A program made the translations under genes and the position numbers. Of a stretch of 64,000 nucleotides of DNA, positions 27,336 through 37,764 are shown piece after piece (the stretch's first letter is position 1; every line of letters begins with the position of its first letter). Source of the stretch: Rhizobium sp. AAP43 (GTDB taxonomy: Bacteria; Pseudomonadota; Alphaproteobacteria; Rhizobiales; Rhizobiaceae); assembly GCF_001296045.1 (NCBI RefSeq), contig NZ_LJHS01000012.1:248001-312000 (forward strand), written 5' to 3'. A model generated the notes under the pieces. The model did no database searches. It saw only the letters and a list, made by a program, of their open reading frames with translations, and was not told where the DNA came from.

Positions 27336-29765
27336 TTATCCGTGCAACCCGAGACGTTCGCCCACCTTCCACAGCCGCCAGGCATCATGCGGCATCTGGA
27401 TGTGACCGGCATCGAGGAAGGCATAGGCATCGTTGACCGCGTTGGAGAAACACGGCACGCCGCCGACATGGGGGCTTTCCCCGACCCCCTTGGCGCCGAT
27501 TGGATGATGCGGCGATGGTGTGACGGTAAAATCCGTTTCCCACTTCGGCGTCTCGACCGCGGTCGGAAGGAAGAAGTCCATGAAGGACGCCCCCATCACA
27601 TTGCCCATCTCGTCGTAGCGGATTTCCTGGCCCATGGCACAGGCAAAGGCTTCGGTCAGCCCGCCATGCACCTGCCCCTCGATAATCATCGGGTTGATGC
27701 GTGTCCCGCAATCATCCAGCGCGTAGAAGCGCCGTGTCTTGGCGACGCCCGTATCGACGTCGATATCCATGACACAGAAATAGGCGCCGAAAGGATAGGT
27801 CATGTTCGGCGGCTCGTAATAATTGACCGCCTCAAGGCCGGGCTCAAGGTTCGGCGGCGGCGCATTATAGGCCGACCAGGCGATCTCCTTCATCGTCTTG
27901 AACTTCTCCGGCAGGCCCTTGACCCGGAAGCGGTCGATATCCCACTCCAGGTCGCCCTCATGCACTTCGAGCATATGGGCGGCGATCATCTGCGCCTTGG
28001 CCTTGATCTTGCGGGCGGCGACGGCAGTGGCCGCCCCCGCGACCGGGGTCGAGCGCGAACCGTAGGTGCCGAGACCGTAAGGAGCCGTATCGGTATTGCC
28101 TTCCTCGATCATGATGTCGTCGGCGGGAATGCCGAGTTCGGTTGCGATGATCTGGGCATAGGTCGTCTCGTGACCCTGGCCCTGGCTCTTGGTGCCCATT
28201 CGGGCAATCACGGAGCCGGTCGGATGGATGCGGATCTCGGCGCTGTCAAACATCGCGATGCCGAGAATATCGCAGTTCTTGGCCGGACCGGCACCGACGA
28301 TTTCCGTAAAGAAGGAAATGCCGATGCCCATGATCTCCCGTGTCTCGCCGCGCTTGAAAGCCTCACGCTTTTCCGCTTGCTCGGCCCTGAGGGCGGTATA
28401 GCCAATGGCGTCCATCGCCTTCTTCATGGCGGTGTGATAGTCGCCGCTGTCATATTCCCAGCCGAGCGCCGAGTGATAGGGAAACTGCTCGGGCTTGATG
28501 AAGTTCTTGATCCGCAGTTCGGCCGCATCCATGCCAAGCTTCTGGGCCAGCACTTCGATGGCGCGCTCGATGGCAAATACCGCCTCCGTCACCCGGAACG
28601 AACAGCGATAGGCCACGCCGCCTGACGCCTTGTTTGTGTAGACACCATCGACGACCAGATGCGCGACCGGAATGTCGTAGGAGCCGGTACAGATGTTCAT
28701 GAAACCGGCCGGCCACTTGGACGGATCGGCGCAGGCATCGAAGGCGCCATGATCGGCCAGCACATGCACGCGCATGCCGAGGATCTTGCCGTCCTTGGTG
28801 GCAGCAAGTTCCGTGGTCATGTGATAATCGCGGGCAAAGGAGGTGGTGGAGAGGTTCTCCATGCGGTCCTCCACCCATTTGACCGGCACGCCCAGCACGA
28901 TCGAGCCGACGACAGAGCAGACATAGCCCGCATAAGCGCCGACCTTGTTGCCGAAACCGCCGCCGATATCGGGTGCGATCACATGGATCTTGTGCTCCGG
29001 CAGGCCCGAGATCAGCGAGACCACGGTGCGGATGACATGCGGCGCCTGGAAGGTGCCCCAGAGCGTCAGCTCCCCCTTGACCTTGTCGAACGAGGCGACC
29101 GACTGGCAGGTTTCGAGTGGCGACGGATGGGTGCGGTGATCGACCAGCATTTCCTTGATGGTGACATCCGCATTGGCAAAGACGTCGTCGGTTGCCTGCT
29201 TGTCGCCGATCTGCCATTCGAAAATATGGTTGGGATGTTTGCGCGGCCCGTGCGCACCCACCATCTTGTCCTTGATGTCCTCGCGCAGGATCGGCGCGTC
29301 CGGCAGCATTGCCTTGAACGGGTCGACGATGCAGGGCAGCGCTTCATAGACGACATCCACCAGCTCGGTCGCATCAGAGGCAATATAGCGATCCTCTGCA
29401 ATGACAAAGGCGACTTCCTGGTTTTGGAACAGCACTTTCTCTTCAGCAAGAACCGCCTGCACGTCACCGGCAAGCGTCGGCATGTAGTGCAGGCCGAGCG
29501 GCTTCAGATCCGCCGCCGTCAGCACCGCGATCACTCCCGGCAGCGCCTTGGCCCGCGACGTGTCGATGCTGACGATGCGTGCATGGGCATGCGGCGAGCG
29601 GACGAAATCGCCAAACAGCATGCCCGGCAACTTCAGGTCATCGACATAGGAGCCCTTGCCTTGCGTAAAGCGGACGTCCTCGACGCGCTTGCGCTTGCAC
29701 CCCATGCCCTGCAGTTTTTCGGTCCGCTCTGCGCGATCGATATCGATCTTGACTTGCTCGTTCAT
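27336..29765 (-). CDS. coxL: Aerobic carbon monoxide dehydrogenase large subunit, form I
   Basis: 809-residue Mo-Cu subunit that oxidises CO to CO2. The active-site loop reads AYRCSFR with the cysteine at residue 388 (codon 28602-28604), the AYxCSFR signature of true form I enzymes, and the catalytic glutamate in GVGES is residue 763 (codon 27477-27479). Both numbers equal those of the Oligotropha carboxidovorans enzyme. Other cofactor loops ([30 protein letters not shown]) are intact. It overlaps coxS by 4 bp. The intact active site argues for real CO oxidation rather than another hydroxylase activity. Confidence 0.97.
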   Translation of the reverse strand: MNEQVKIDIDRAERTEKLQGMGCKRKRVEDVRFTQGKGSYVDDLKLPGMLFGDFVRSPHAHARIVSIDTSRAKALPGVIAVLTAADLKPLGLHYMPTLAGDVQAVLAEEKVLFQNQEVAFVIAEDRYIASDATELVDVVYEALPCIVDPFKAMLPDAPILREDIKDKMVGAHGPRKHPNHIFEWQIGDKQATDDVFANADVTIKEMLVDHRTHPSPLETCQSVASFDKVKGELTLWGTFQAPHVIRTVVSLISGLPEHKIHVIAPDIGGGFGNKVGAYAGYVCSVVGSIVLGVPVKWVEDRMENLSTTSFARDYHMTTELAATKDGKILGMRVHVLADHGAFDACADPSKWPAGFMNICTGSYDIPVAHLVVDGVYTNKASGGVAYRCSFRVTEAVFAIERAIEVLAQKLGMDAAELRIKNFIKPEQFPYHSALGWEYDSGDYHTAMKKAMDAIGYTALRAEQAEKREAFKRGETREIMGIGISFFTEIVGAGPAKNCDILGIAMFDSAEIRIHPTGSVIARMGTKSQGQGHETTYAQIIATELGIPADDIMIEEGNTDTAPYGLGTYGSRSTPVAGAATAVAARKIKAKAQMIAAHMLEVHEGDLEWDIDRFRVKGLPEKFKTMKEIAWSAYNAPPPNLEPGLEAVNYYEPPNMTYPFGAYFCVMDIDVDTGVAKTRRFYALDDCGTRINPMIIEGQVHGGLTEAFACAMGQEIRYDEMGNVMGASFMDFFLPTAVETPKWETDFTVTPSPHHPIGAKGVGESPHVGGVPCFSNAVNDAYAFLDAGHIQMPHDAWRLWKVGERLGLHG

Positions 29766-30262
29766 TCCGCGGCCTCCTGAAACGGTGTTCCATTGATCTT
29801 GGCCGCCGCATACTGGATGGCCTTCACGATGTTCACATAGCCGGTGCAGCGACAGAGATTACCGGCGATGCCATTGCGGATTTCGTCCTCGGTCGGATTG
29901 GCATTTTCCTGAAGCAGGCGATGCGCGCGCAGGATCATGCCCGGCGTGCAGTAGCCACATTGCAGGCCATGCATCATGCGGAAGCCCTCCTGCAGAGCGC
30001 TCAGCGTTCCGTCAGGATTGGCGACGCCCTCGATTGTGGTGATACTGGCGCCGTTGGCCTGCACCGCGAAGGTCATGCAGCTCTTCACCGACATGTCATC
30101 CATATCAACCGTGCAGGCGCCGCAATGGCCGGTGTCGCATCCGATATGGGCACCTGTCAGGTTCTGCTGCTCGCGCAGGAAATGGATCAGCAGGGTGCGG
30201 GGCTCAACGAGAGCCTCGACAACCTTGCCATTGATGGTGACTTTGATATGCGATTTGGTCAT
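29762..30262 (-). CDS. coxS: Carbon monoxide dehydrogenase small subunit, 2x[2Fe-2S]
   Basis: 166-residue iron-sulfur subunit. The plant-ferredoxin-type cluster is held by Cys42, 47, 50 and 62 ([11 protein letters not shown]...KSC) and the second cluster by Cys102, 105, 137 and 139 (QCGYC...CRC), in the same positions as in the structurally known enzyme. It passes electrons from CoxL to CoxM. ATG 30262 (MTKSHIKV) was chosen over a much longer frame reaching into coxM. It begins 11 bp after coxM and overlaps coxL by 4 bp. Confidence 0.97.
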   Translation of the reverse strand: MTKSHIKVTINGKVVEALVEPRTLLIHFLREQQNLTGAHIGCDTGHCGACTVDMDDMSVKSCMTFAVQANGASITTIEGVANPDGTLSALQEGFRMMHGLQCGYCTPGMILRAHRLLQENANPTEDEIRNGIAGNLCRCTGYVNIVKAIQYAAAKINGTPFQEAAE

Positions 30263-30273
30263 TGGTTCCCCCC

Positions 30274-31140
30274 TCAGACGGTGGCGCGGACGCGGGCCCG
30301 CTCGAGAGCGCGGCGCAGCATGATACCGGCCATCTTGGTCCGGTATTCGGCAGGACCACGCATGTCGGATGCCGGATTGGTGATGGCCTCCGCCGCCGCG
30401 ACCGCCGAATTGACGGTGGACGCGTCGAGCGTGCTGCCCACCAGGATCCTTGCCGCCTCGGCGGCCCAGAGCGGCGTTTCCGAGACATTGGTCAGACCGA
30501 TCGAAGCACTGGTGCAAGTCCCGGATGCCATGGTGATGACCACGGCTGCCGCCGCAGTCGCATAGTCTCCGACCTTTCGCTTGAGCTTTTCATAGCCGTA
30601 GCCATGACCCGCCGGGGGAATGGGGATACGGATCGCGGTCAGGATCTCACCTGGCGCAAGCGCCGTCTCATAGGCGCCGAGATAGAAATCTCGCGATGGC
30701 ACCTGACGGGTGCCGCCTGTGCCGGTCAGCTCGTAGCTCGCCCCAAGACATTGCATCAGAGCCGGCATGTCATTGCCCGGATCGCCATTGGCGCAGTTGC
30801 CGCCGATCGTCCCCTTGTAGCGGATCTGTGGGTCAGCAATGACCAGGGCGGTCTCACGCAAAATCGGAACGAGTTCGGCGAGCAAAGCGCTGGTGATGAC
30901 CGAATACTGCGTCGTCATCGCACCGATGACGACATCCGCACCCACAACCTCCACATGCCGCAGTCCTTCAATCGCCGAAAGGTCCACCAGATGCTCGGGC
31001 GCCGCCAGCCGGGTCTTCATCAACGGTATCAGACTGTGACCGCCAGCCAGCGGTCGCGCATCCTCGCCGAGTTGCTCCAACAGCGCGACAGCGCTTTCGA
31101 CCGTCGTTGGCCGGTGGTAATCGAATGTACCTGGTATCAT
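30274..31140 (-). CDS. coxM: Carbon monoxide dehydrogenase medium subunit, FAD-binding
   Basis: 288-residue flavoprotein subunit. The FAD-binding motifs AGGHS (residues 32-36) and TIGGN (111-115) coincide with the positions known for CoxM, although the latter is TIGGD in Oligotropha. The ATG at 31140 is preceded by GGGAGGAG. It is the first structural gene of the MSL trio and lies 176 bp downstream of the MHYT-LytTR gene, with no terminator seen between. Confidence 0.96.
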   Translation of the reverse strand: MIPGTFDYHRPTTVESAVALLEQLGEDARPLAGGHSLIPLMKTRLAAPEHLVDLSAIEGLRHVEVVGADVVIGAMTTQYSVITSALLAELVPILRETALVIADPQIRYKGTIGGNCANGDPGNDMPALMQCLGASYELTGTGGTRQVPSRDFYLGAYETALAPGEILTAIRIPIPPAGHGYGYEKLKRKVGDYATAAAAVVITMASGTCTSASIGLTNVSETPLWAAEAARILVGSTLDASTVNSAVAAAEAITNPASDMRGPAEYRTKMAGIMLRRALERARVRATV

Positions 31141-31316
31141 CCGCCGCTCCTCCCAAAGCTTCGTTCCGAACGACGCAAGACCACACCTCCTGGGCCGATC
31201 GTCGAGTTCGTACAGCAGGCGATGAATGCGCCCTGCAAACAACGAGAAGCACACCAATCGCCCCGATTTGCACGAAATGCGGAGTGGCTTGCACGAAATG
31301 CGGCAGGGAAGCTGAC

Positions 31317-32594
31317 TTAACGATTGTCGGTTGAGCCGGCGTCCATCGACGCCTTGAAGGCCGCGAGCTCAGAGCGAAAGGCCGTCAATTTCGACCGGCT
31401 GACTGGCACGGTGCGTCTGACGGGCGTGTCCAGTTCGACAACGCCGGAATCGCCCGCCTTTTTGATGCGGATGACGAAGAAGAGATTGACGATATAGCTG
31501 CGATGGATCCGGGAGAATATCGTCTCGGGAAGACGCGCTGCGATGTCAGAGATCGACAACGGACAGAAGAAGTCGTCACGACCATTGAAGATGTAGGTGT
31601 AGTGCGCGTTGGAATGAACCGACGCAATATCATCCGCTGCAATGTGAAAACGCTTGCCGTTCTTTTCGATCGGAAGCAAAAGGTCGCCCACGGACGGGAT
31701 CGGGGCAGACGACGCGGCAACTTCGGGCAACTCGACGGTTTCCACTGCGACCCGCGTGAGGTGCTGCTCAGCCAGTTTTCTCGGGGTTTGTGGAGGAGTG
31801 CCCAACTGCGGACCTGCCGCAAGAGGAGCATTGGGCACAGCATGCGCTTCGCGCCAGACAGTCTCTCTGCGCGCATCCATTGCCTCTGCTGGGATCAGCG
31901 CCAGCATGAACACGGCCGAAATGCTGCAGGCCACGACGCTGACAATGGCCGCCAATATGTCTCCGGAGATCAGGGAAGCCGTGTTTGCAACCTCTGCGGC
32001 GGACGGATGCAGCGTCGTACCGGCCATCGCAATATAATGCATGCCCGATACCGCGCAGCCGAGCACCACAGCACAGAGAAATAGAGGCGGCCGCCTTTCG
32101 GCGGAAAAGGCGAGCCAGAGCGCAAGACCGGATGCAGCGATGGCAATAGCAATGCTGGCGAGCGTGTAGACCGGATCATGCGTGAGATGAAAGACCGAAT
32201 GCACAGCCGTCATGCCAACATAGTGCATCATGGTAATACCGATACCCATTAGCACAGCGGCGATCACCAGCAGGCGCTGTGACCTCAGGCTAGCGAGGTA
32301 GATGGCGACGCCCGTGACGAGACTGCAAATCAGGAATGAAAGAAGCGTGGGCACGACAGCATAGTCGATCGGGACGGCGGTGGTGATTGCCAGCATGCCA
32401 ATGAAATGCATGCTCCAGATGCCGACCGCGAGCGTCATCGCCGAGCCGGCGATCAACAGGCGGCGGCGGTTGGCAAAGGCGCTGGGGATCAAAAGCGCGA
32501 GGCTGATGCCCACATATCCGGCCTGGATCGCCACCACCACCGAAAGGGCGACAAGGATCGGGCTGTAGCTGAACGATGAGGTGAGTTCCGTCAT
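31317..32594 (-). CDS. coxC: MHYT membrane sensor with LytTR DNA-binding domain, CoxC-like
   Basis: 425 residues. The N-terminal half has seven membrane spans with repeated MHYT-type motifs (WSMHFIGM, MMHYVGMTAV, GMHYIAMAG), proposed to bind copper and sense gases such as CO or O2. After a linker, the C-terminal LytTR domain (about residues 315-415; DIASVHSNAHYTYIFNG, FSRIHRSYIVNL, RTVPVSRSK) should bind DNA. CoxC and CoxH of carboxidotrophs have this architecture, so it is the likely CO-responsive activator of the operon. ATG 32594 begins right at the first span; longer frames add unlikely residues. Confidence 0.88.
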   Translation of the reverse strand: MTELTSSFSYSPILVALSVVVAIQAGYVGISLALLIPSAFANRRRLLIAGSAMTLAVGIWSMHFIGMLAITTAVPIDYAVVPTLLSFLICSLVTGVAIYLASLRSQRLLVIAAVLMGIGITMMHYVGMTAVHSVFHLTHDPVYTLASIAIAIAASGLALWLAFSAERRPPLFLCAVVLGCAVSGMHYIAMAGTTLHPSAAEVANTASLISGDILAAIVSVVACSISAVFMLALIPAEAMDARRETVWREAHAVPNAPLAAGPQLGTPPQTPRKLAEQHLTRVAVETVELPEVAASSAPIPSVGDLLLPIEKNGKRFHIAADDIASVHSNAHYTYIFNGRDDFFCPLSISDIAARLPETIFSRIHRSYIVNLFFVIRIKKAGDSGVVELDTPVRRTVPVSRSKLTAFRSELAAFKASMDAGSTDNR

Positions 32595-32943
32595 GGCTGT
32601 CTCTGCAAACTTCGGGCATTCAGATTCACCGCTCATGTGATGACACGAGCGGTGCATGCGGCGACATTGGCTGACCTGCGTCGGCGCGCCTCCCAGCGGG
32701 CCTGACATCACTGTAGTCACGCGCCGCACAACTTGTCGAGCCAGATGGCAATGGCTGGCCGAAGACCGCATCGCCGCAAAGGATTGCCGGTGCGCATGCC
32801 GTGTTCGACCGCTATTCCCGCTCGCCCAACTCCAGGGTTTTCAAGGCAGTCTATGCATTATTTGGGATATATTCGCGGAGCGGGAAAACTCGACGGCCGA
32901 GTTCACTGGAATTCGCATCGTCATGAACGTCCCTCCCATAGCT
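32595..32943. other. Intergenic region upstream of the cox cluster
   Basis: 349 bp between the coxC start and the end of the oxidoreductase gene on the same strand. It should hold the cox promoter. AT-rich sequence around 32850-32880 is the only compositional feature; no terminator, repeat or RNA was recognised. Confidence 0.5.
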
Positions 32944-34050
32944 TCACGACCGATATTTGTGCATGAACCGGCTGTCGATGCGATGCTTCCACCGGGCCAC
33001 CCAGCGGCCGAGGATCGCGAAGCGCCATTTATCGGCAATGGCCCGTCCGTCGGCGAGCGAGATCAGGACCAGCCAGGAGGTTTGCGAGCGATAGGGCTCG
33101 AGGCTTTTATCCACGAGGCTACGATGGATATTCTCGGCCAGCACCGGTCCCTGACGCACAGCGAAAACGCCGGCCTTGGGACGGGGGCTTGGCAGCGATG
33201 CAACGTCGCCAGCCGCGAAGATCTGCGGATGGGATAGGGAACGCAACGTCTCTTCGACGCGGATGAAGCCCTTTTCGTCGAGGAGGAGCCCGGTCGCGCG
33301 CAGGAAGGCCGGCGCACCGCTTGATGTCGTCCAGACGACCTCGTCTGCCGAGAGCGTCCGCCCGTCACGCGACACGAGTTCGCCGTCGCGGAAAGCCACA
33401 ACATCGAAAGCCGGATAGTGGGCGATGCCTGCTTTTCGCATTTCGCGTTCCAGCAGTCGACAGGCCCAGCGGCTGCGCTCCGGGACGGGCTCCGCGGCCC
33501 GACCGACAAGGGCAACACTGATACCACGCCCCTCCAACCGGCGCTTCAGCGCAAAGGCAACCTCGACACCGGCGACCCCCTGCCCGACCACAGCCAGTGT
33601 CGAAAGCCGTCCCTCTCTCGCCAGCGCATCGAGCCGCGCAAGGCGATCGGCAAAGCTCGCGATGGGCTTCACGGAGATACCGGTCGATATGCCCTCAGGC
33701 AGTGACGGGGTGGAGCCGATATCGATCGAGAGCAGGCCGTAGCCGATGCTTTCGCCGCTCGCGAGCGAGACCATGCGGCCTTCCGGGTCGATCCCGGTTG
33801 CGACGGTTTCGAGGAAGGTGACGCCAGCGCGTCTGCAGAGTGCGGCCAGGTCGATATGGAAATCGTCGAAACTGTACTCCCCCGCGATGTGGCCCGGCAG
33901 CATGCCGGAATAGGGCGCATGGCGAGAGGGGGAAACGAGTGTGATCTGCCCGCCGAAGCCGAGCTCGCCCAGCCGGCGGACCACCTCGACATGGGCATGG
34001 CCCCCGCCGAGAAGCACGATCGATCCCGTCGTTTCACGGGCCTCAGCCAT
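32944..34050 (-). CDS. SelD-associated-type FAD/NAD(P) oxidoreductase
   Basis: 368-residue two-dinucleotide-domain flavoprotein related to NDH-2. It opens with IVLLGGGHAHVEVVRRL, then SPSRHAPYSGMLPGHIAGEY, the hallmark of the oxidoreductase domain often fused to selenophosphate synthetase SelD, and has a second nucleotide-binding motif AVVGQGVAGVEVA and FAAGDVAS. The substrate is unknown. It overlaps the ynjD stop by 8 bp and so is co-expressed with the YnjBCD transporter. ATG 34050 has GAAGGA 8 nt upstream; ATG 34057-34059 has no usable site. No selD gene is in the window. Confidence 0.82.
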   Translation of the reverse strand: MAEARETTGSIVLLGGGHAHVEVVRRLGELGFGGQITLVSPSRHAPYSGMLPGHIAGEYSFDDFHIDLAALCRRAGVTFLETVATGIDPEGRMVSLASGESIGYGLLSIDIGSTPSLPEGISTGISVKPIASFADRLARLDALAREGRLSTLAVVGQGVAGVEVAFALKRRLEGRGISVALVGRAAEPVPERSRWACRLLEREMRKAGIAHYPAFDVVAFRDGELVSRDGRTLSADEVVWTTSSGAPAFLRATGLLLDEKGFIRVEETLRSLSHPQIFAAGDVASLPSPRPKAGVFAVRQGPVLAENIHRSLVDKSLEPYRSQTSWLVLISLADGRAIADKWRFAILGRWVARWKHRIDSRFMHKYRS

Positions 34051-34717
34051 CCGAGGCATCCTTCATGCCGATACGACGAACAGGCCCCCCTGCGGCAGCG
34101 GCATCGGCCTCGTCATGGGTGACGAGAATGACCGGCAGGCCGGCAGTCCTTGCGCGCTCGAATACCAGGCTGCGCATCTGGGCGCGCAGCGCCATGTCGA
34201 GCTTGGAGAAGGGTTCGTCGAGCAGCAGCAGTCTGGGTCGGGAGACGAGAACGCGGGCAAGCGCCACCCGCGCCTTCTGTCCGCCGGAAAGCGTGGCCGG
34301 GTCCCGGTCGGCAAAACCGGCGAGGTCCATCTCGGCCAGAATGTCTGCCGCGATCTCCCGACGCTGGCGTCGATCCGACACATCCGCCGGTATGGCAAAG
34401 GCGACATTGGCACCAACAGACATATGCGGGAAGAGCAGCGGGTCCTGAAAGAGGATCCCGGCCCGGCGGGCTTGCGGCTCCAGCGCCAGGAGATCGACAC
34501 CATCGACGGAGACGGTCCCCTCGGCGTGGAACGCTGGATCGAGGAAACCACCGATGAAGGACAGCAAGGTGGATTTCCCCGATCCCGACGGTCCCATGAC
34601 GGTGAAGACCGAACCGGCAGGCACGTCTGCGGTCACCTGGATTAGGCTGACATCACCGAGGCGGATCAGAATATTCGAGAGGCAGAGACCTTTGCTGGGC
34701 TGTCGCTGGAGCATCAT
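34043..34717 (-). CDS. ynjD: YnjD-type ABC transporter ATP-binding protein
   Basis: 224-residue ATPase: Walker A VMGPSGSGKSTLL, Q-loop ILFQDPLLFPHM, signature LSGGQKARVALARVL, Walker B LLLLDEPFSKLD, switch VTHDEAD. The order binding protein, double-length permease, ATPase and the close similarity of the binding protein to E. coli YnjB identify the system. Start at the first ATG of an ATGATG pair, overlapping the permease stop by one base. The transported substrate is not known in any organism to my knowledge. Confidence 0.88.
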   Translation of the reverse strand: MMLQRQPSKGLCLSNILIRLGDVSLIQVTADVPAGSVFTVMGPSGSGKSTLLSFIGGFLDPAFHAEGTVSVDGVDLLALEPQARRAGILFQDPLLFPHMSVGANVAFAIPADVSDRRQRREIAADILAEMDLAGFADRDPATLSGGQKARVALARVLVSRPRLLLLDEPFSKLDMALRAQMRSLVFERARTAGLPVILVTHDEADAAAAGGPVRRIGMKDASDG

Positions 34718-36444
34718 CACACCCGCATGTCCCGGCGATTGCGGTGGAGGGCTGCGGGGATCAACGCCGCGAGCGCGAAGGCGAGGAAAGGCAGGATGGT
34801 CTGCAGCAGGGCATAGACTCCGATGACACGGCGATTGTTGCCAGAGGCGAGAGCGACGGCCTCCGTGGTGATGGTCGAGAGCCGCCCCTCGCCAATCAGC
34901 AGCGTTGGCAGATACTGCCCGACCGAGACGGCAAAGCCAACGGCGAGCGCCGTCAGGATCGGACGGATCAGCATGGGCAGGCGGATCGACAGGAGCACCG
35001 AAATCCGCGACCGGCCAAGGGCCGTCGCGATGATCTCGTAGCGACGGTCGAGTGCCCGCCAGGGATCGGCCAGCGAGAGGAAGACATAAGGCAGCACGAA
35101 GACGAGGTGGACGAGCACGAGTGCTGTGAGCCCGTGTTCGCCGCCGCCACTGCCAATGAAAAGAAGCTGAAGACCGAAGACGAAGGTGATCTGCGGCACG
35201 ATCAGCGGCAGATAGAGCATCAACAGCGCCTTCTCGCCGACGCTGCGTCCCGTCTGCAGCTCGCGTTCGAGGCAGCCGATGGTGAGCAGGATGGCCATGA
35301 GCGTCGAGGCGAGGCCCGTCACCAGCGTGGTCATCAGCGGATCGATGATGCGCGGCAGGGCACTCATCCAGCTTCTGAGCGTAAAGCTCTGCGGCAGGAG
35401 ATCGGGAAACTGCCAGAGACCGGCGAGAGACCAGAGGGCGAGAATGGCAAGACCTGAAAACACCGCGCCGCCGATCAGGCCGACGACCACGATCGATAGG
35501 CGGCGTAAGAACTGGTCGCGGAGGAACCGCCAGCCTTTTTCTCTCGCCAGCCGAAGCAGGACGGACGCCAGCCGTTCGAGGATAAACCACGTGAGCAGTG
35601 CGGCCACGGTAACGCCCAGTTGCAGGACGGCACCGGCCGAAGCGAGGAAACGCGCGGACAGATCCGGATCATTCATCCACTGGACGAGCCGGGTTGCCAA
35701 CGTTCCGGGCAAGTTTGGTCCAAGGATAAGGGCCACGTCCACGACCGAGGACGAATAGGCGATGACGGCATAGACGGCGAAACGGATCTGCCGGTAGAGC
35801 GCCGGCCAGAGCAGATAGACGAAGCCCGCGATGCGCCCATAGCCAAAGGAGGCTGCAAGCCTTCGAGCTGAGGCGAGTTCGACCTGCGGCAAGGCTGCGA
35901 GCGTGACGAGAAAAAGAAAGGGCGTTTCCTTGATCACCAGGCCCGCAATCATCGTCAGCCCCATCGGATCATGGGGAATGAGAATATCCGGCGGCCGGTC
36001 GATGCCAAGGAGTGGCGCGGCGAGGCGGATGAGGAAGCCTGACGGGGCAATCAGGAAGGCGAAGCCGAAGGCGGCGGCCGCATGCGGAACCGCCAGCAGG
36101 GGCGACAGCAAATGCTGCAGGCGCGACAGCGTCGGTGTGCCCGCGTAACTCGCAATGAAGATCAGCGTGATACCGAGAGATATGAACGTGGCGGCAAGGC
36201 CGGTCGCCACACTCAATACTGCCGCTGTGGCAAGGCCTGGTGTCGCGGCAAGCTCTCGAAAGGGTTGCAGGCTGACGTCATCTCCGCCGAGCGCGGGCAG
36301 ATAGCCGAAGGCCGGCAGCAGCGTGCCGAGGAGCCCAAAGGTGATCGGCAAGATCAGAAGGCCAAGCGTGAGGGCGACCGCACTTCTCGGGAGATGTGCG
36401 GTCAACCCGTCCACGAAGGAGCGATCGGTCGCCCGGGCTTTCAC
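34717..36444 (-). CDS. ynjC: YnjC-type double-length ABC transporter permease
   Basis: 575 residues with about twelve membrane spans, two fused permease halves each bearing an EAA-like loop (ASARRLAASFGYGRIAGFVYLLWP near residue 195; ALGRSRISVLLSIRLP near 485). This fused arrangement is shared with ThiP and E. coli YnjC (511 residues). It begins 3 bp after ynjB and its stop overlaps the ynjD start. The fusion means one polypeptide forms the whole channel. Confidence 0.88.
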   Translation of the reverse strand: MKARATDRSFVDGLTAHLPRSAVALTLGLLILPITFGLLGTLLPAFGYLPALGGDDVSLQPFRELAATPGLATAAVLSVATGLAATFISLGITLIFIASYAGTPTLSRLQHLLSPLLAVPHAAAAFGFAFLIAPSGFLIRLAAPLLGIDRPPDILIPHDPMGLTMIAGLVIKETPFLFLVTLAALPQVELASARRLAASFGYGRIAGFVYLLWPALYRQIRFAVYAVIAYSSSVVDVALILGPNLPGTLATRLVQWMNDPDLSARFLASAGAVLQLGVTVAALLTWFILERLASVLLRLAREKGWRFLRDQFLRRLSIVVVGLIGGAVFSGLAILALWSLAGLWQFPDLLPQSFTLRSWMSALPRIIDPLMTTLVTGLASTLMAILLTIGCLERELQTGRSVGEKALLMLYLPLIVPQITFVFGLQLLFIGSGGGEHGLTALVLVHLVFVLPYVFLSLADPWRALDRRYEIIATALGRSRISVLLSIRLPMLIRPILTALAVGFAVSVGQYLPTLLIGEGRLSTITTEAVALASGNNRRVIGVYALLQTILPFLAFALAALIPAALHRNRRDMRV

Positions 36445-36447
36445 GGC

Positions 36448-37677
36448 TCAGTTGCCGCTGGCATAGCGCCGACGCCATTCGACTTCGATGCGCTCCATCC
36501 AGCTCGCATGCGGCTCGGCAATCACGGGGCCGAGTTTGTCCGGTGTCAACGTTGCAACGCCGAGGTCAAGCGCTGCGAAGGCGGCACGATCGGCGTCCGG
36601 AAGCTTCGGCATGGCAAGAACGGTCGGGTCACCCCAATAGGTCGGGTCCTGCTTGCGAAGCTGCGCTTCCGGCGAAATCAGGAAGTTCGCCGTCAGCAGC
36701 GCCCCCTCCTTGGCATTGGCATTATAGGGAATGGCGACGAAATGGGTGTTGCCGAGCGTGCCGCCGGAGAAGGTGAAGGAGCGCACGGTTTCGGGCAGTT
36801 CTCCCGCCTTGATGCCGGCTGAGGCTTCGGACGGATTGAAGGCGAAAATGATGTCCAACTCGCCATCGGCCAGCTTCTGCTTCATGTCAGGATAGTTCTG
36901 CGGGAAAGTCTTGGCTCCGCGCCAGGCCACCGGATGCAGCTGGTCGAGATAGGCGAACAGCGGCTCGACATCCTGCTCGAAGCTCTCCTCGACCACCGGC
37001 TTTGCCAGCTTGGCCGGATCGACGATGACTTCGCTCAGCACCTGCTTCAGGAAGGAAGAGCCGATGAAATCCGGGGGCGCGGGATAGGAAAAGCGGCCGG
37101 GGTTGTTCTTCGCCCAGTCGAGCAGTTGGGTGGCATTGTCAGGCAGGCTTGAAGCTTCCGTGCGGGCGCTGTCGTAGAAGAAGACCATCTTCGCGCCGCC
37201 CCAGGGGCTTTCCAGCCCGTCCGTCGGTTCGGTGAAGTCGGTCAGGATGGTGGGCTGGTTCTCGATATCGACATAGCGCCAATTGGGCAGCGCGCTTGCC
37301 CAGCCGGGGGTGAGGAGCAGGTCCTGCTGCTTCATCGAGACGAAGTTCTCGCCATTGATCCAGATGAGATCGACCGACCCGTTTTCGTTCTTCCCGGCAG
37401 CTTTTTCAGCAATCACCTTGGCAACGGCGCTTGCGGTATCCTCAAGTTTCACCTGCACCACGGTCACCCCGTAGCGCGACTGCATTTCAGCGCCGACCCA
37501 TTCGAGATAGGCGTTGATGTTTTCCGATCCGCCCCAGGCGTTGAAATAGACTGTCTGTCCGGACGCTGCCTTTTCGACGGCCGTCCAATCCGACAATTCC
37601 GGGCCGCCGGCAGCGGCCGGGAGATAGCTTGCAGCGGCGATCAAGCCGGCGGCGAAAATACCACGCATCAAACCCAT
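36448..37677 (-). CDS. ynjB: YnjB-type ABC transporter substrate-binding protein
   Basis: 409 residues with a signal peptide (MGLMRGIFAAGLIAAASYLPAAA). The mature part begins GQTVYFNAWGGSENINAYLEWV, matching the E. coli YnjB family start, and contains DLIWINGENFVSM, ESPWGGAKMVFFYD and AFNPSEASAGI. ATG 37677 is preceded by GGAGAAGGA. It leads the ynjBCD-oxidoreductase operon, 87 bp after the anti-sigma gene on the same strand. Confidence 0.9.
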   Translation of the reverse strand: MGLMRGIFAAGLIAAASYLPAAAGGPELSDWTAVEKAASGQTVYFNAWGGSENINAYLEWVGAEMQSRYGVTVVQVKLEDTASAVAKVIAEKAAGKNENGSVDLIWINGENFVSMKQQDLLLTPGWASALPNWRYVDIENQPTILTDFTEPTDGLESPWGGAKMVFFYDSARTEASSLPDNATQLLDWAKNNPGRFSYPAPPDFIGSSFLKQVLSEVIVDPAKLAKPVVEESFEQDVEPLFAYLDQLHPVAWRGAKTFPQNYPDMKQKLADGELDIIFAFNPSEASAGIKAGELPETVRSFTFSGGTLGNTHFVAIPYNANAKEGALLTANFLISPEAQLRKQDPTYWGDPTVLAMPKLPDADRAAFAALDLGVATLTPDKLGPVIAEPHASWMERIEVEWRRRYASGN

Positions 37678-37764
37678 AGTGTGTCCTTCTCCCTCAAAAT
37701 CGACCGCCTGACATTCAGGCATTGCGGCTCCTGTTTGAACTACGCTCGAAAGATCCACCGGATC

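Noticed and set aside
34043..35590. 515-codon frame as a single ABC ATPase with a long N-terminal extension
   Set aside because: The first 290 codons are antisense-like noise within the ynjC coding region; the true start is at 34717 next to the permease stop.
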